This document shows, piece by piece, positions 1 to 5,718 of a stretch of 5,718 nt of DNA. The translations under genes were made by a program, and so were the position numbers. The stretch is from Ktedonobacter racemifer (lineage in GTDB: Bacteria > Chloroflexota > DTOL01 > JACQYG01): positions 1 to 5,718 of the forward strand of contig DYIS01000181.1 of the NCBI GenBank assembly GCA_020723545.1. The letters are read 5' to 3'. The notes below the pieces were generated by a model. The model saw only the letters and a program-made list of their open reading frames with translations. It made no database searches and was not told the DNA's origin. Numbering within the stretch: position 1 is the stretch's first letter; every line of letters begins with the position of its first letter.

Positions 1-710
1 TCGAAGGCGTCGACGATGGCGGAGCGCATGCCGTAGCGCTGCAGCATGATGACGTAGGCCCGGTTGATGATGGGCCGCAGTTCATCGGGCACGCCGTTGC
101 TGGAGTTGGACAGGCCGCAGGTGGACAGGGACCCGGGGGCCATATCCTGGAGGAACTTCATATATTCCAGGGCGGCGATGAGCTGGTTCTGCTGGATGTT
201 CAAGGGTGCGATGATGGGATCGAACCAGATATCTTCGTTGGGGATGTCATATTCCGCGGCCTTGGCCAGGATTTCGGCGGTGAGCATGCCGCGTTCGTGT
301 TCATCCCGGGGCATGCCTTCCGGCCCCCAGAGCAGGCCGATCATGTAAGCGTCGTATTTCCGGACCAAGGGCATCATGCCGTCCATGCGTTCCGGACGGG
401 CCATGATGGAGTTGATGAGGGCCTTGCCTTTGTGGACCTTGAGGCCGGCTTCCATTGCCGCGATGTTGGAGGTGTCGAGAGCCAGGGGAATGTCGGGCAC
501 CACTTCCTGGATGGCCTTGACGATCCATTCCATCAACTCTTCACCGCCTTTGCGGGCCGGGCCGATATTGACATCGATAAAGTCCACTTTCTTTTCAGCC
601 TCTTTCAGGGCCAATTCCTGGAGAGGCTTGGGGTTCCGCTCCTTCATCGCCTGACCGTAAACCTTGGTCACCACGTTCAGGTTTTCGCCAATACGGTAGA
701 ATTTTTCCAT
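1..710 (-). CDS. acsE: Methyltetrahydrofolate:corrinoid/iron-sulfur protein methyltransferase (AcsE/MeTr), 3' end cut by window edge
   Basis: The enzyme transfers the N5-methyl group of methyl-tetrahydrofolate to the cob(I)amide of the corrinoid iron-sulfur protein, linking the methyl branch to acetyl-CoA synthase in the cytoplasm. The visible 236 codons start MEKFYRIGENLN and stay open to base 1. Moorella MeTr is about 262 residues, so roughly 25 residues are missing. The fold is a pterin-binding (DHPS-like) TIM barrel. Pterin-site motifs are present: DVNIGPA (46-52), LDTSN with D79, LINS with N100, WFDP with D164, and CGLSNSS with N202. These match, by my recollection, Moorella D75, N96, D160 and N199. 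The ATG at 710 is chosen because AAGGGGG (718-724) lies 7 bases upstream and the protein then begins at the family's usual N-terminus. It lies 93 bases after acsC. Another MeTr-like corrinoid methyltransferase is possible, but the CODH/ACS context favours AcsE. Confidence 0.9.
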   Translation of the reverse strand, partial: MEKFYRIGENLNVVTKVYGQAMKERNPKPLQELALKEAEKKVDFIDVNIGPARKGGEELMEWIVKAIQEVVPDIPLALDTSNIAAMEAGLKVHKGKALINSIMARPERMDGMMPLVRKYDAYMIGLLWGPEGMPRDEHERGMLTAEILAKAAEYDIPNEDIWFDPIIAPLNIQQNQLIAALEYMKFLQDMAPGSLSTCGLSNSSNGVPDELRPIINRAYVIMLQRYGMRSAIVDAF

Positions 711-717
711 CAGGTGA

Positions 718-724
718 CCCCCTT
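718..724 (-). promoter_or_regulatory. Ribosome binding site of acsE
   Basis: AAGGGGG on the minus strand lies 7 bases before the ATG at 710. It is a slightly imperfect Shine-Dalgarno (AAGGAGG with one A-to-G change) and supports the chosen start. Confidence 0.7.
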
Positions 725-744
725 CTGAGGTGTGCTGTATAGAG

Positions 745-773
745 GGGGAGAAAGCCTCGCGGGCCTTCTCCCC
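745..773 (-). promoter_or_regulatory. Intercistronic stem-loop between acsC and acsE
   Basis: On the minus strand GGGGAGAAGGCC (773-762) pairs with GGCTTTCTCCCC (756-745) around a 5-base loop. This gives a 12-bp stem with one G-U wobble in the RNA. It begins 30 bases after the acsC stop. The bases after it on the coding strand read CCTCTATACAG, with no U-run, so it does not look like a normal intrinsic terminator. It is more likely to protect the 3' end of upstream mRNA, mark a processing site, or lower readthrough into acsE. Confidence 0.6.
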
Positions 774-803
774 GAATAATAAAGGAACTTCCCTATCAGG
801 AGA

Positions 804-2144
804 CTACAGATTTTTCAAGAATGCCGGGATATGAGAGGCTTCCCGGGGCCCGATGAGGACCTTCCAGTCGGGCAGTTCCTCTTCCAGGTCGCCGCTGATA
901 CCTGCGGCATAACCGGGGATGATGATGGTGCGCGTCTTGGCTTTATCATTGATGCCGCATTTCTTGACGAAGTGGGCCACCGTGTCGCCGGAGAATTTCC
1001 CCGCGGCCCAGGCGGTCATGACCGACAAACCCTCGGTGTCTTGGATGAGCAGCCAGGTTGGCACCTTGCTCCCCTCGATTTCGCCGGAGACGATGAAGTA
1101 GGTGAGAGCAAAGTTGGTGGTCACGGCCACCGGAGAGTCGGGGCCGGGGTTGCCGATTTCGTAGATGCCCGGGCTGATGATCATGGGCTTCTGCGGGTCG
1201 GTGTAGATGTTCAGCCGCTCCAGCAGCAGCGGGAAGACGGTGGTGGCGTCCAGATTCGACAGCACCACGATGCCGCCGTATTTGGCGATGAAGACCGAGG
1301 CGTACAGGGCCTCCATCATGGGATCATCGGTCATCTGGCAGGGGCAGGTAATGGTGGGGAAGCCGAAGGGCCGAAACTTGGGCACCAGGGCCGCCCGGCG
1401 GATGACGATCTGATCCTGGAGGGCCGCCTTCAAGCTGCGGCTGCCGGAATCGAGAACCAGGTCTTTGAGGCCCATGCCCGTCAGCTTGGTGGCCAGGTCG
1501 GCCAGGGCGTCATAACCTTCGGCCTTGGCGATGAGGGGCAGGCCCAGCTCCTTGGCCAAAGCGCCGAACGCGTCGGCGTTATCCGGAGTGGCCACGCCGA
1601 TCAAGGGCTTGCGCTCTTTGGCAGCCTCGGCTCCGGCCTTAACCACGTCGGCCTTGTCACTGCAAAGAATCAGGCCGGCGTCGGTCTTGTCCATCGCCTT
1701 TTTGACCAGGGCCGCGAATTTGCCGGCGTCGCCGCTGGCGTCCAGGACCGCGATCAATTCCGGGCGCAGCAGGAGGCCCACCCGGTCATACTGCAACTTC
1801 ATGAAGGTGTCGAGTTGCTTGTCCACGTCCCCATCCGCCTGGGCGGTGGTTACCAGCCCGGCGATGAGGGTGGGGTTGAAGAAGGTCTTCTCGTGGCGGA
1901 ACATGACGGTTTCGCCGCCCACGGTCTTGGTCCCTTCCTTCATGCCGATCTTCACCGGACGGATGGGCGGGGCCGAGGCCTCGGCCAGTTTTTCCCTCAC
2001 CTCATCGGAGACATAGGGGCAAGCGTCCAATTCCGCCTTCCCGCTGGCCAGGGCCATGGCAAAGGCCAAACAGGTGGGAAATCCGCATTCTTTACAGTTG
2101 GTTTTGGCGAGGAGTTTGAAAATTTCAATTCCCGTTAAAGCCAT
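804..2144 (-). CDS. acsC: Corrinoid iron-sulfur protein large (gamma) subunit, AcsC
   Basis: AcsC is the large subunit of the corrinoid iron-sulfur protein, which carries the methyl group on a cobamide from methyl-H4folate (via AcsE) to the A-cluster of acetyl-CoA synthase. The product is 446 residues, the same length I recall for the Moorella protein. The N-terminal [4Fe-4S] motif CX2CX4CX16C is intact (C17, C20, C25, C42, in TNCKECGFPTC...ACPY). This cluster reactivates oxidised Co(II). Residues of about 60-320 form the TIM-barrel part. About 320-446 is the cobamide-binding domain, with the family stretch TTNFALTYFIVSGE near 342-355 and GPREAS near 432-437. The ATG at 2144 is chosen because AAGGAG (2152-2157) sits 7 bases upstream and MALTGIEIFKLL is the typical start. 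An in-frame GTG at 2198 would add 18 unrelated residues. Its partner AcsD is not in the window. The gene ends in TAG, followed by a stem-loop. Confidence 0.97.
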   Translation of the reverse strand: MALTGIEIFKLLAKTNCKECGFPTCLAFAMALASGKAELDACPYVSDEVREKLAEASAPPIRPVKIGMKEGTKTVGGETVMFRHEKTFFNPTLIAGLVTTAQADGDVDKQLDTFMKLQYDRVGLLLRPELIAVLDASGDAGKFAALVKKAMDKTDAGLILCSDKADVVKAGAEAAKERKPLIGVATPDNADAFGALAKELGLPLIAKAEGYDALADLATKLTGMGLKDLVLDSGSRSLKAALQDQIVIRRAALVPKFRPFGFPTITCPCQMTDDPMMEALYASVFIAKYGGIVVLSNLDATTVFPLLLERLNIYTDPQKPMIISPGIYEIGNPGPDSPVAVTTNFALTYFIVSGEIEGSKVPTWLLIQDTEGLSVMTAWAAGKFSGDTVAHFVKKCGINDKAKTRTIIIPGYAAGISGDLEEELPDWKVLIGPREASHIPAFLKNL

Positions 2145-2151
2145 CGTCTCT

Positions 2152-2157
2152 CTCCTT
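2152..2157 (-). promoter_or_regulatory. Ribosome binding site of acsC
   Basis: AAGGAG on the minus strand lies 7 bases before the ATG at 2144. It decides the acsC start against the in-frame GTG at 2198, which would give an N-terminal extension foreign to the family. Confidence 0.85.
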
Positions 2158-2189
2158 ATCCATGGCTGGGAGCTCAAGCGGGGCTGATG

Positions 2190-2216
2190 GGGCGCCACCC
2201 CTGCCCGCCGGCGCCC
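2190..2216 (-). promoter_or_regulatory. Second, weaker stem-loop in the acsB-acsC gap
   Basis: GGGCGCC (2190-2196) and GGCGCCC (2210-2216) form a perfect 7-bp G+C-only stem with a 13-base loop. It lies between the strong hairpin behind acsB and the acsC ribosome binding site, with no U-tract after it. In G+C-rich DNA a 7-bp inverted repeat can occur by chance, so its role is uncertain. Confidence 0.35.
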
Positions 2217-2225
2217 GTATCAGAA

Positions 2226-2251
2226 GGGCCGGGAGGGGATCCTCCCGGCCC
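2226..2251 (-). promoter_or_regulatory. Strong intercistronic stem-loop just after acsB
   Basis: GGGCCGGGAGG (2226-2236) and CCTCCCGGCCC (2241-2251) form a perfect 11-bp stem with a 4-base loop, starting 8 bases after the acsB TAA. On the coding strand the following bases are TTCTGATACG, which lack a real U-tract. The position and strength suggest an mRNA 3'-end stabiliser or a partial attenuator that sets acsB expression apart from acsC. It could act as a leaky terminator. Confidence 0.65.
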
Positions 2252-2259
2252 CGTAGAGG

Positions 2260-4491
2260 TTAGCCGATAATGGGCTCCATTTCCAGAGCCGGATGCTGCT
2301 TCTCGGTCAGGAAGCCCAGGATCTCGTCTTCGGTGACGCCCACGCTCTCATCGGCGATGCGGTCGATGAGATCGGGGATTCCCAGTTCCTCGCCCCGTTT
2401 CAGGAGGCGTTCCCGGAGCTCTTCTTTCAGGATCTTGGGCATCCACACCACCCGCTTCAGGCCGCCGTCGCCGGCCACGAATTTCCGCTGGGTGACGTTG
2501 TACTTGCTGTGGCCCACGAAGCCCGGGGTTACCTGGCCGCCGCCGATGACGCCCGCCAGAGTGGTGAACTTCATGCCGCAGGGGGTCTCTCCGGTGTAGT
2601 CCCGGTTGACGGTCATGATGCCGTTGCACATGGGCAGGACCGCGCTGATGGCTTCGCAGCAGCCGCAGGTGGTCATGGGATCATAGACCAGGCTGTAGAA
2701 GTTGTATTTTTCCACCTTCTGGCGGGAGGCCTTGAAGACGAAGTCGTTGACTCCCTGCCACATCCCGTATTTCTCATCCAGGGTCTCACCCTTCTGGATG
2801 GGCTGGTTGGGGCCGGTGGGGTTGATTTCGAAAGAGGCTTTGCAGTCCATCCAGTTGTAAGCGCCGCAGAGGCCGGTACGTTCCGGGCTGACGACGCAGA
2901 CGTGGTTGGGCGCAAAGGACTGGCACAGGGTGCAGGAGTAGTAGGTCTCGGTGGTTTCGTCGGTCATGCCTTCCACCCGGGCGTCCCGCTCTTTGTAGAC
3001 CTTCCGGGCGATGGCGGTGATTTCATCCACCTTGTCTTTTTCGGTGTAGAGTTTTATCTGGCATTTATCGAAGATGGCGCCGAAGTCCTGGTGGAACTTG
3101 GCATGAAGAATCACGCCGATGTGTTTCAGGCTGAAGCCCTTTTCCACCGCGGCCTTGCCGATCCGGTACCAGGCGATGTCCCGCTGCCCGATGTGCATGA
3201 TGCCCTGGGCGTAGTTCACCAGGTGGTGAATCTGCCGCTCCAGGATGGGCTCGAAGTCGGCCTGAAAGTTGCGGCCGGCCACTTCCACCACCACGGCCAG
3301 GGGCAGGCGCATGGGGATTTTGTCCTGGGGGAGATCCGGGAGGTCGGGACCGAAGACTTCCACCTTGCCGTCTTCCACTTCTTCCATGCGTTTGCTGGTG
3401 ACCAGCTCCACGGCCTGGGTCTTGCCGCCGCCGCACTCCGCATAGAGGTCGTCTTTCCGGACCCGCTCACCCTCGAACGCGGCGCCGAAGTTCACCGGAA
3501 TGTCGATCTCGGTGATGGCGACCTTGAGGCCCCGGACTTCAATGGACTTCTGGCCCAACTCGGCCATGGGCACATTGGAGACCACGTGCTCGTAGGTGCA
3601 GATACCGGTGGGCAGCACCTGGGGAATGTCCTGGTTGGTGATGGTGGGGAAGCCCCAGTTGATGGCCCCTGCCGCGTTGGCGTACCATTCGTCGGGAATG
3701 GTGGACAGCGCATTGACGAAGGCGAAGATGCGGTCCTTATTGTAAATCAACATCTTCAGGGCGGCGCCGGGTTTAACGCCGCCGAAAGCCATGGCGGCCC
3801 GGTTGGCGAAGCCCAGGGCAAAGACCGCCGCAGAGATGTCCGGCCCAAAGGGGACAATACGGGTGGGCCAGCCGATCTGCACGCCGCCTTCCAGAAGCTG
3901 TTCGGCCACCGAAGTGGTGCCTTCAATGTTTCGGGCGGCCAGGAAGATATAGAGGTTCTTTTTCTGGTATTCCGTCACCAGGTCCACGGCTTCCTGGACT
4001 GAGGGCGCGGCGCCGACGATGGCGGCAAACCCGGGGGCGGAGCCGTCTACGAACTCGATGCCCCGTTTCCGGAAGATGGTGTCTTCCGCAGCTCCCAGCC
4101 AGATCTTGGTGTCGCCCTTGCTATAGACTTCTTCACCGCCCACGTAATAATCAGGCTCGGTCACGTAGCGGACTGCTTCGAAGATTTCTTCCGCCATCAG
4201 GGTGGCCAGACCGGCGTCCAGGCCTGGTCCCAGGTAGGGCAGATGGTGCTTTTCCGCGGGGACGGGGGGCAGCAGGGACTTGCAGCGTTCCATCACCGGA
4301 ATCGCGTCTTTAATTTTTTCGATCTTGGTGCCCATCAAAGAGTAGATGATGGGCAGGTAATATGCGGTATTGGGGAAGCCGATATCCTGGTTTTCCCCGT
4401 ACTTATCCCGGGCTGCGTTGAGGGCGTCGGCACATTGATTGACGATCTTATGAGCGCCGCGAATGGCAGCGGAGATGATGATTTTAGACAC
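2260..4491 (-). CDS. acsB: Acetyl-CoA synthase (CO-methylating), AcsB / CODH-ACS alpha subunit
   Basis: AcsB condenses CO (channelled from CODH), a methyl group from methyl-CFeSP and coenzyme A into acetyl-CoA at the Ni-Ni-[4Fe-4S] A-cluster. It has 743 residues (Moorella about 729), so all three domains are present: the N-terminal CODH-binding domain (about 1-325), the middle domain (about 326-492) and the C-terminal A-cluster domain. This is the bacterial form; archaeal CdhC lacks the N-terminal part. The A-cluster cysteines are C520, C523, C532 and C542 (CX2CX8CX9C), with the distal-nickel motif C609-G610-C611. The spacing equals Moorella C506/509/518/528 and C595-G-C597. F526 in CQSFAPNHVC corresponds to the active-site Phe512. 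C612 directly after the CGC motif and C550 are extra cysteines compared with the Moorella sequence as I recall it. The start is GTG at 4491, with AAGGAGG (4500-4506) 8 bases upstream. The gene lies 76 bases after acsA and 115 before acsC. Confidence 0.98.
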   Translation of the reverse strand: MSKIIISAAIRGAHKIVNQCADALNAARDKYGENQDIGFPNTAYYLPIIYSLMGTKIEKIKDAIPVMERCKSLLPPVPAEKHHLPYLGPGLDAGLATLMAEEIFEAVRYVTEPDYYVGGEEVYSKGDTKIWLGAAEDTIFRKRGIEFVDGSAPGFAAIVGAAPSVQEAVDLVTEYQKKNLYIFLAARNIEGTTSVAEQLLEGGVQIGWPTRIVPFGPDISAAVFALGFANRAAMAFGGVKPGAALKMLIYNKDRIFAFVNALSTIPDEWYANAAGAINWGFPTITNQDIPQVLPTGICTYEHVVSNVPMAELGQKSIEVRGLKVAITEIDIPVNFGAAFEGERVRKDDLYAECGGGKTQAVELVTSKRMEEVEDGKVEVFGPDLPDLPQDKIPMRLPLAVVVEVAGRNFQADFEPILERQIHHLVNYAQGIMHIGQRDIAWYRIGKAAVEKGFSLKHIGVILHAKFHQDFGAIFDKCQIKLYTEKDKVDEITAIARKVYKERDARVEGMTDETTETYYSCTLCQSFAPNHVCVVSPERTGLCGAYNWMDCKASFEINPTGPNQPIQKGETLDEKYGMWQGVNDFVFKASRQKVEKYNFYSLVYDPMTTCGCCEAISAVLPMCNGIMTVNRDYTGETPCGMKFTTLAGVIGGGQVTPGFVGHSKYNVTQRKFVAGDGGLKRVVWMPKILKEELRERLLKRGEELGIPDLIDRIADESVGVTEDEILGFLTEKQHPALEMEPIIG

Positions 4492-4499
4492 GTTGGCGT

Positions 4500-4506
4500 C
4501 CTCCTT
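4500..4506 (-). promoter_or_regulatory. Ribosome binding site of acsB (GTG start)
   Basis: A full-consensus AAGGAGG on the minus strand lies 8 bases before the GTG at 4491. It confirms that the gene uses GTG. Confidence 0.88.
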
Positions 4507-4523
4507 CCTTTTTCGTAAAGGAA
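4505..4523 (-). promoter_or_regulatory. Small hairpin overlapping the acsB ribosome binding site
   Basis: On the minus strand TTCCTTT (4523-4517) and AAAGGAA (4511-4505) form a perfect 7-bp stem with a 5-base loop. The 3' arm covers the first two bases of the AAGGAGG ribosome binding site (4500-4506). When folded it would leave only GGAGG free, so it could tune acsB translation. The stem is A+T-rich and weak, so the effect may be small. Confidence 0.4.
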
Positions 4524-4534
4524 ATTATCTGCAA

Positions 4535-4569
4535 GGAGGCTGCCCGGTTCAGGCAGCCTCCCGTTTTTT
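4535..4569 (+). terminator. Stem-loop between acsA and acsB with a T-run on the + strand (possible antisense-facing terminator)
   Basis: GGAGGCTGCC (4535-4544) and GGCAGCCTCC (4552-4561) form a perfect 10-bp stem with a 7-base loop, starting 6 bases after the acsA TAA. Read on the + strand it is followed, after CG, by six Ts (4564-4569), the form of an intrinsic terminator for transcripts running against the operon. Read on the coding (minus) strand the following bases are TTGCAGATAA, without a U-run. For the operon message it is therefore more likely a stabilising or processing hairpin. Confidence 0.45.
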
Positions 4570-5718
4570 AATGTTCTTCGCCGGCTGCGGCTTCCAGTTG
4601 GCGGCGCATTTCCATATCCATGAGCACGCGTTCCCGGGCCTTGTCGATGCCGAGGGCTTTCCGCTTCAGGTCGATGTGGGCGATCATGCGTTTCGCCATG
4701 TCCATGGGATCCATCACGAAGTCCCACTTGCCGCCGTACTCTTCTTCGATCCCCTTGAAGAGGTAGTCGGTCAAAATCTCCGAGCCGGTGGAGGGGAAGG
4801 TGACGCCGAAGAGCGTGTAGACACCCGAGGCCACGAAGTACTGGCCGATGGCGATGGCTTTTTCCGACATCCACTCAGGCGCGGCGCCCGCGGCGGGCAG
4901 GTCGCTGATGTCGCTGCCCAGGCCGCCCGCTTTCACGCAGGCCGTGGCCGCCATCAGGATCCGGGAGTTGTCCACGCAGGCCCCCATATGCAGGACCGGC
5001 GGGATGCCCACGGTCTCGCAGACCTCGGCCAGACCCTCGCCGCAGTACTTGGAGGCGGATTCCGGGGTCAAGAGACCGTATTTGCCCGCGGCCATGGCCG
5101 CGCAGCCCGTGGACAAGACGATCACGTCATTTTTGATCAGCTCTTTGATCAGGATCATGTGGGACGAATCCTGGGGGGTGCGGCAGTTGTTGCAGCCCAC
5201 CACGCCGGCTACGCCCCGGACCCGGCCGCCGATGACATTGTCGTTCAAGGTGTAGTACGAACCGCGGATGGAGCCGCCCAGTAGGTACTGGATGGTCTCG
5301 TAGGAAAAACCGACGATGGTGGGGGAGGATTCCTGGGGAATCATCACCGGGGAGCGGCGGTTGGGATAATTGTCGATGGCGACCCGGATCACCTGGCGGG
5401 CCACGTCCAGGGCGTGGTGCTCGTCGAAGGCGATGTGCTCCGCCAGCGGCATCTTGGCCCGATCATCCGTGGTGATGATCTTGGTGTGGTAGCACTTGGC
5501 CACGTTTTCCAGGGCCTGCATCTCGCACTGCACGTCCACCACCAGGGCGTCCACCGCGCCGGTGACCACCGCCAGCTCCTGGTGCAGGTAGTTGCCGGCG
5601 ACGGGCACGCCGTGGCGCATCAGGACCTCGTTCGCCGAACAGCACATGCCCGCGAGCTGAATGCCCTTGGCGCCCTTGCTCTTGGCGTAATCCAACAGCT
5701 CCTTCTCCTGGGAGGCCA
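4568..5718 (-). CDS. acsA: Ni-Fe carbon monoxide dehydrogenase catalytic subunit (AcsA/CooS), 5' end cut by window edge
   Basis: CODH interconverts CO2 and CO at the Ni-Fe-S C-cluster. Next to acsB it is expected to be the CODH beta subunit of the CODH/ACS complex, feeding CO through an internal tunnel. The visible 382 residues are the C-terminal part of a protein that is usually about 630-675 residues. The frame is open to the right edge and begins ASQEKELLDYAKSKG, so the N-terminus and the B/D-cluster cysteines lie outside. Five C-cluster cysteines can be placed (numbered from the first full visible codon): C26 (GMCCSAN), C64 (VDVQC), C175 (GVVGCNN), C205 (STGCAA) and C247 (GACVDNS). They correspond to C295, C333, C446, C476 and C526 of C. 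hydrogenoformans CooS-II. The ligand His261 falls upstream of the window. K286 in PEWMSEKAIAIG fits the catalytic Lys563. C178 makes an unusual CNNC at the C446 position. The gene ends in TAA at 4568-4570. Confidence 0.96.
   Translation of the reverse strand, partial: ASQEKELLDYAKSKGAKGIQLAGMCCSANEVLMRHGVPVAGNYLHQELAVVTGAVDALVVDVQCEMQALENVAKCYHTKIITTDDRAKMPLAEHIAFDEHHALDVARQVIRVAIDNYPNRRSPVMIPQESSPTIVGFSYETIQYLLGGSIRGSYYTLNDNVIGGRVRGVAGVVGCNNCRTPQDSSHMILIKELIKNDVIVLSTGCAAMAAGKYGLLTPESASKYCGEGLAEVCETVGIPPVLHMGACVDNSRILMAATACVKAGGLGSDISDLPAAGAAPEWMSEKAIAIGQYFVASGVYTLFGVTFPSTGSEILTDYLFKGIEEEYGGKWDFVMDPMDMAKRMIAHIDLKRKALGIDKARERVLMDMEMRRQLEAAAGEEH

Noticed and set aside
301..528. A short minus-strand open frame within acsE (and others at 2348-2629, 2673-2915, 3065-3436, 4335-4874)
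   Set aside because: These are out-of-frame shadows rich in Arg, Pro and Gly lying inside well-identified genes.
711..803. A small gene or RNA gene in the acsC-acsE gap
   Set aside because: The 93 bases hold only a stem-loop and the acsE ribosome binding site. No start codon with a ribosome binding site opens a separate frame, and there is no tRNA-like fold.
2145..2198. An 18-residue N-terminal extension of AcsC from a GTG at 2198
   Set aside because: The extension MAPHQPRLSSQPWIRRET is unlike the family, runs through the ribosome binding site at 2152-2157 and overlaps a stem-loop.
2226..2251. An intrinsic terminator ending the operon after acsB
   Set aside because: The stem is strong but no U-run follows on the coding strand, and functionally linked genes continue in the same direction.
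2293..4002. A 569-codon open frame on the + strand opposite acsB, and similar ones at 831-2138 (opposite acsC), 4463-5284 (opposite acsA) and 297-728 (opposite acsE)
   Set aside because: All four are in the register where each codon faces a codon of the real gene. Stops there need TTA, CTA or TCA in the sense gene, which G+C-rich genes avoid. The proteins are low-complexity (rich in G, H, D, V, A) and resemble no family I know.
5693..5695. A TTG start for the CODH gene
   Set aside because: The frame continues open upstream to the window edge (ASQEKEL...), and a CODH starting here would lack nearly half its length, including the His ligand and the B/D clusters. The TTG is an internal Leu codon.

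Overview
The window holds four genes, all read from the minus strand, that encode the core of the Wood-Ljungdahl (reductive acetyl-CoA) pathway carbonyl branch and its methyl-transfer partners. In transcription order (right to left) they are: the C-terminal part of a Ni-Fe carbon monoxide dehydrogenase (acsA/cooS type, running off the right edge), a complete acetyl-CoA synthase (acsB), a complete large subunit of the corrinoid iron-sulfur protein (acsC), and a methyltetrahydrofolate:corrinoid/iron-sulfur protein methyltransferase (acsE type, running off the left edge). The last gene is cut by the window boundary, but its frame is open from an ATG at 710 to base 1.

Layout: acsA (4568 to beyond 5718), 76-base gap, acsB (2260-4491, GTG start), 115-base gap, acsC (804-2144), 93-base gap, acsE (1-710). 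Every complete 5' end has a Shine-Dalgarno sequence 7-8 bases upstream. Every gap carries a G+C-rich stem-loop starting 6-30 bases after the upstream stop codon. None of these stems is followed by a U-tract on the coding strand, so they look like mRNA stabilising or processing elements in one polycistronic message, not operon ends. No stretch longer than 300 bases lacks a gene, and I see no RNA genes, mobile elements, CRISPR arrays or phage genes.

How the genes work together: CODH reduces CO2 to CO (or oxidises CO). The CO passes to the A-cluster of acetyl-CoA synthase. AcsE moves the methyl group from methyl-tetrahydrofolate to the cobamide of the corrinoid iron-sulfur protein (AcsC plus AcsD), which methylates the A-cluster. 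AcsB then joins methyl, CO and CoA into acetyl-CoA. The same set can run backwards for acetate oxidation. The small CFeSP subunit (acsD), the CODH nickel-insertion protein (cooC) and acsV are not in the window.

Organism: an anaerobic bacterium with a G+C-rich genome. The bacterial-length AcsB (743 aa, with the N-terminal CODH-binding domain) and the folate-type AcsE argue against an archaeon. Gene content and order, G+C-rich codon use and protein style suggest a Desulfobacterota-like (deltaproteobacterial) sulfate reducer or syntroph. This is an inference from memory of family members, not a search result. The pathway is well known and I see no previously undescribed system. The points worth a second look are the intercistronic stem-loops, an extra cysteine beside the A-cluster CGC motif, and a hairpin that abuts the acsB ribosome binding site.
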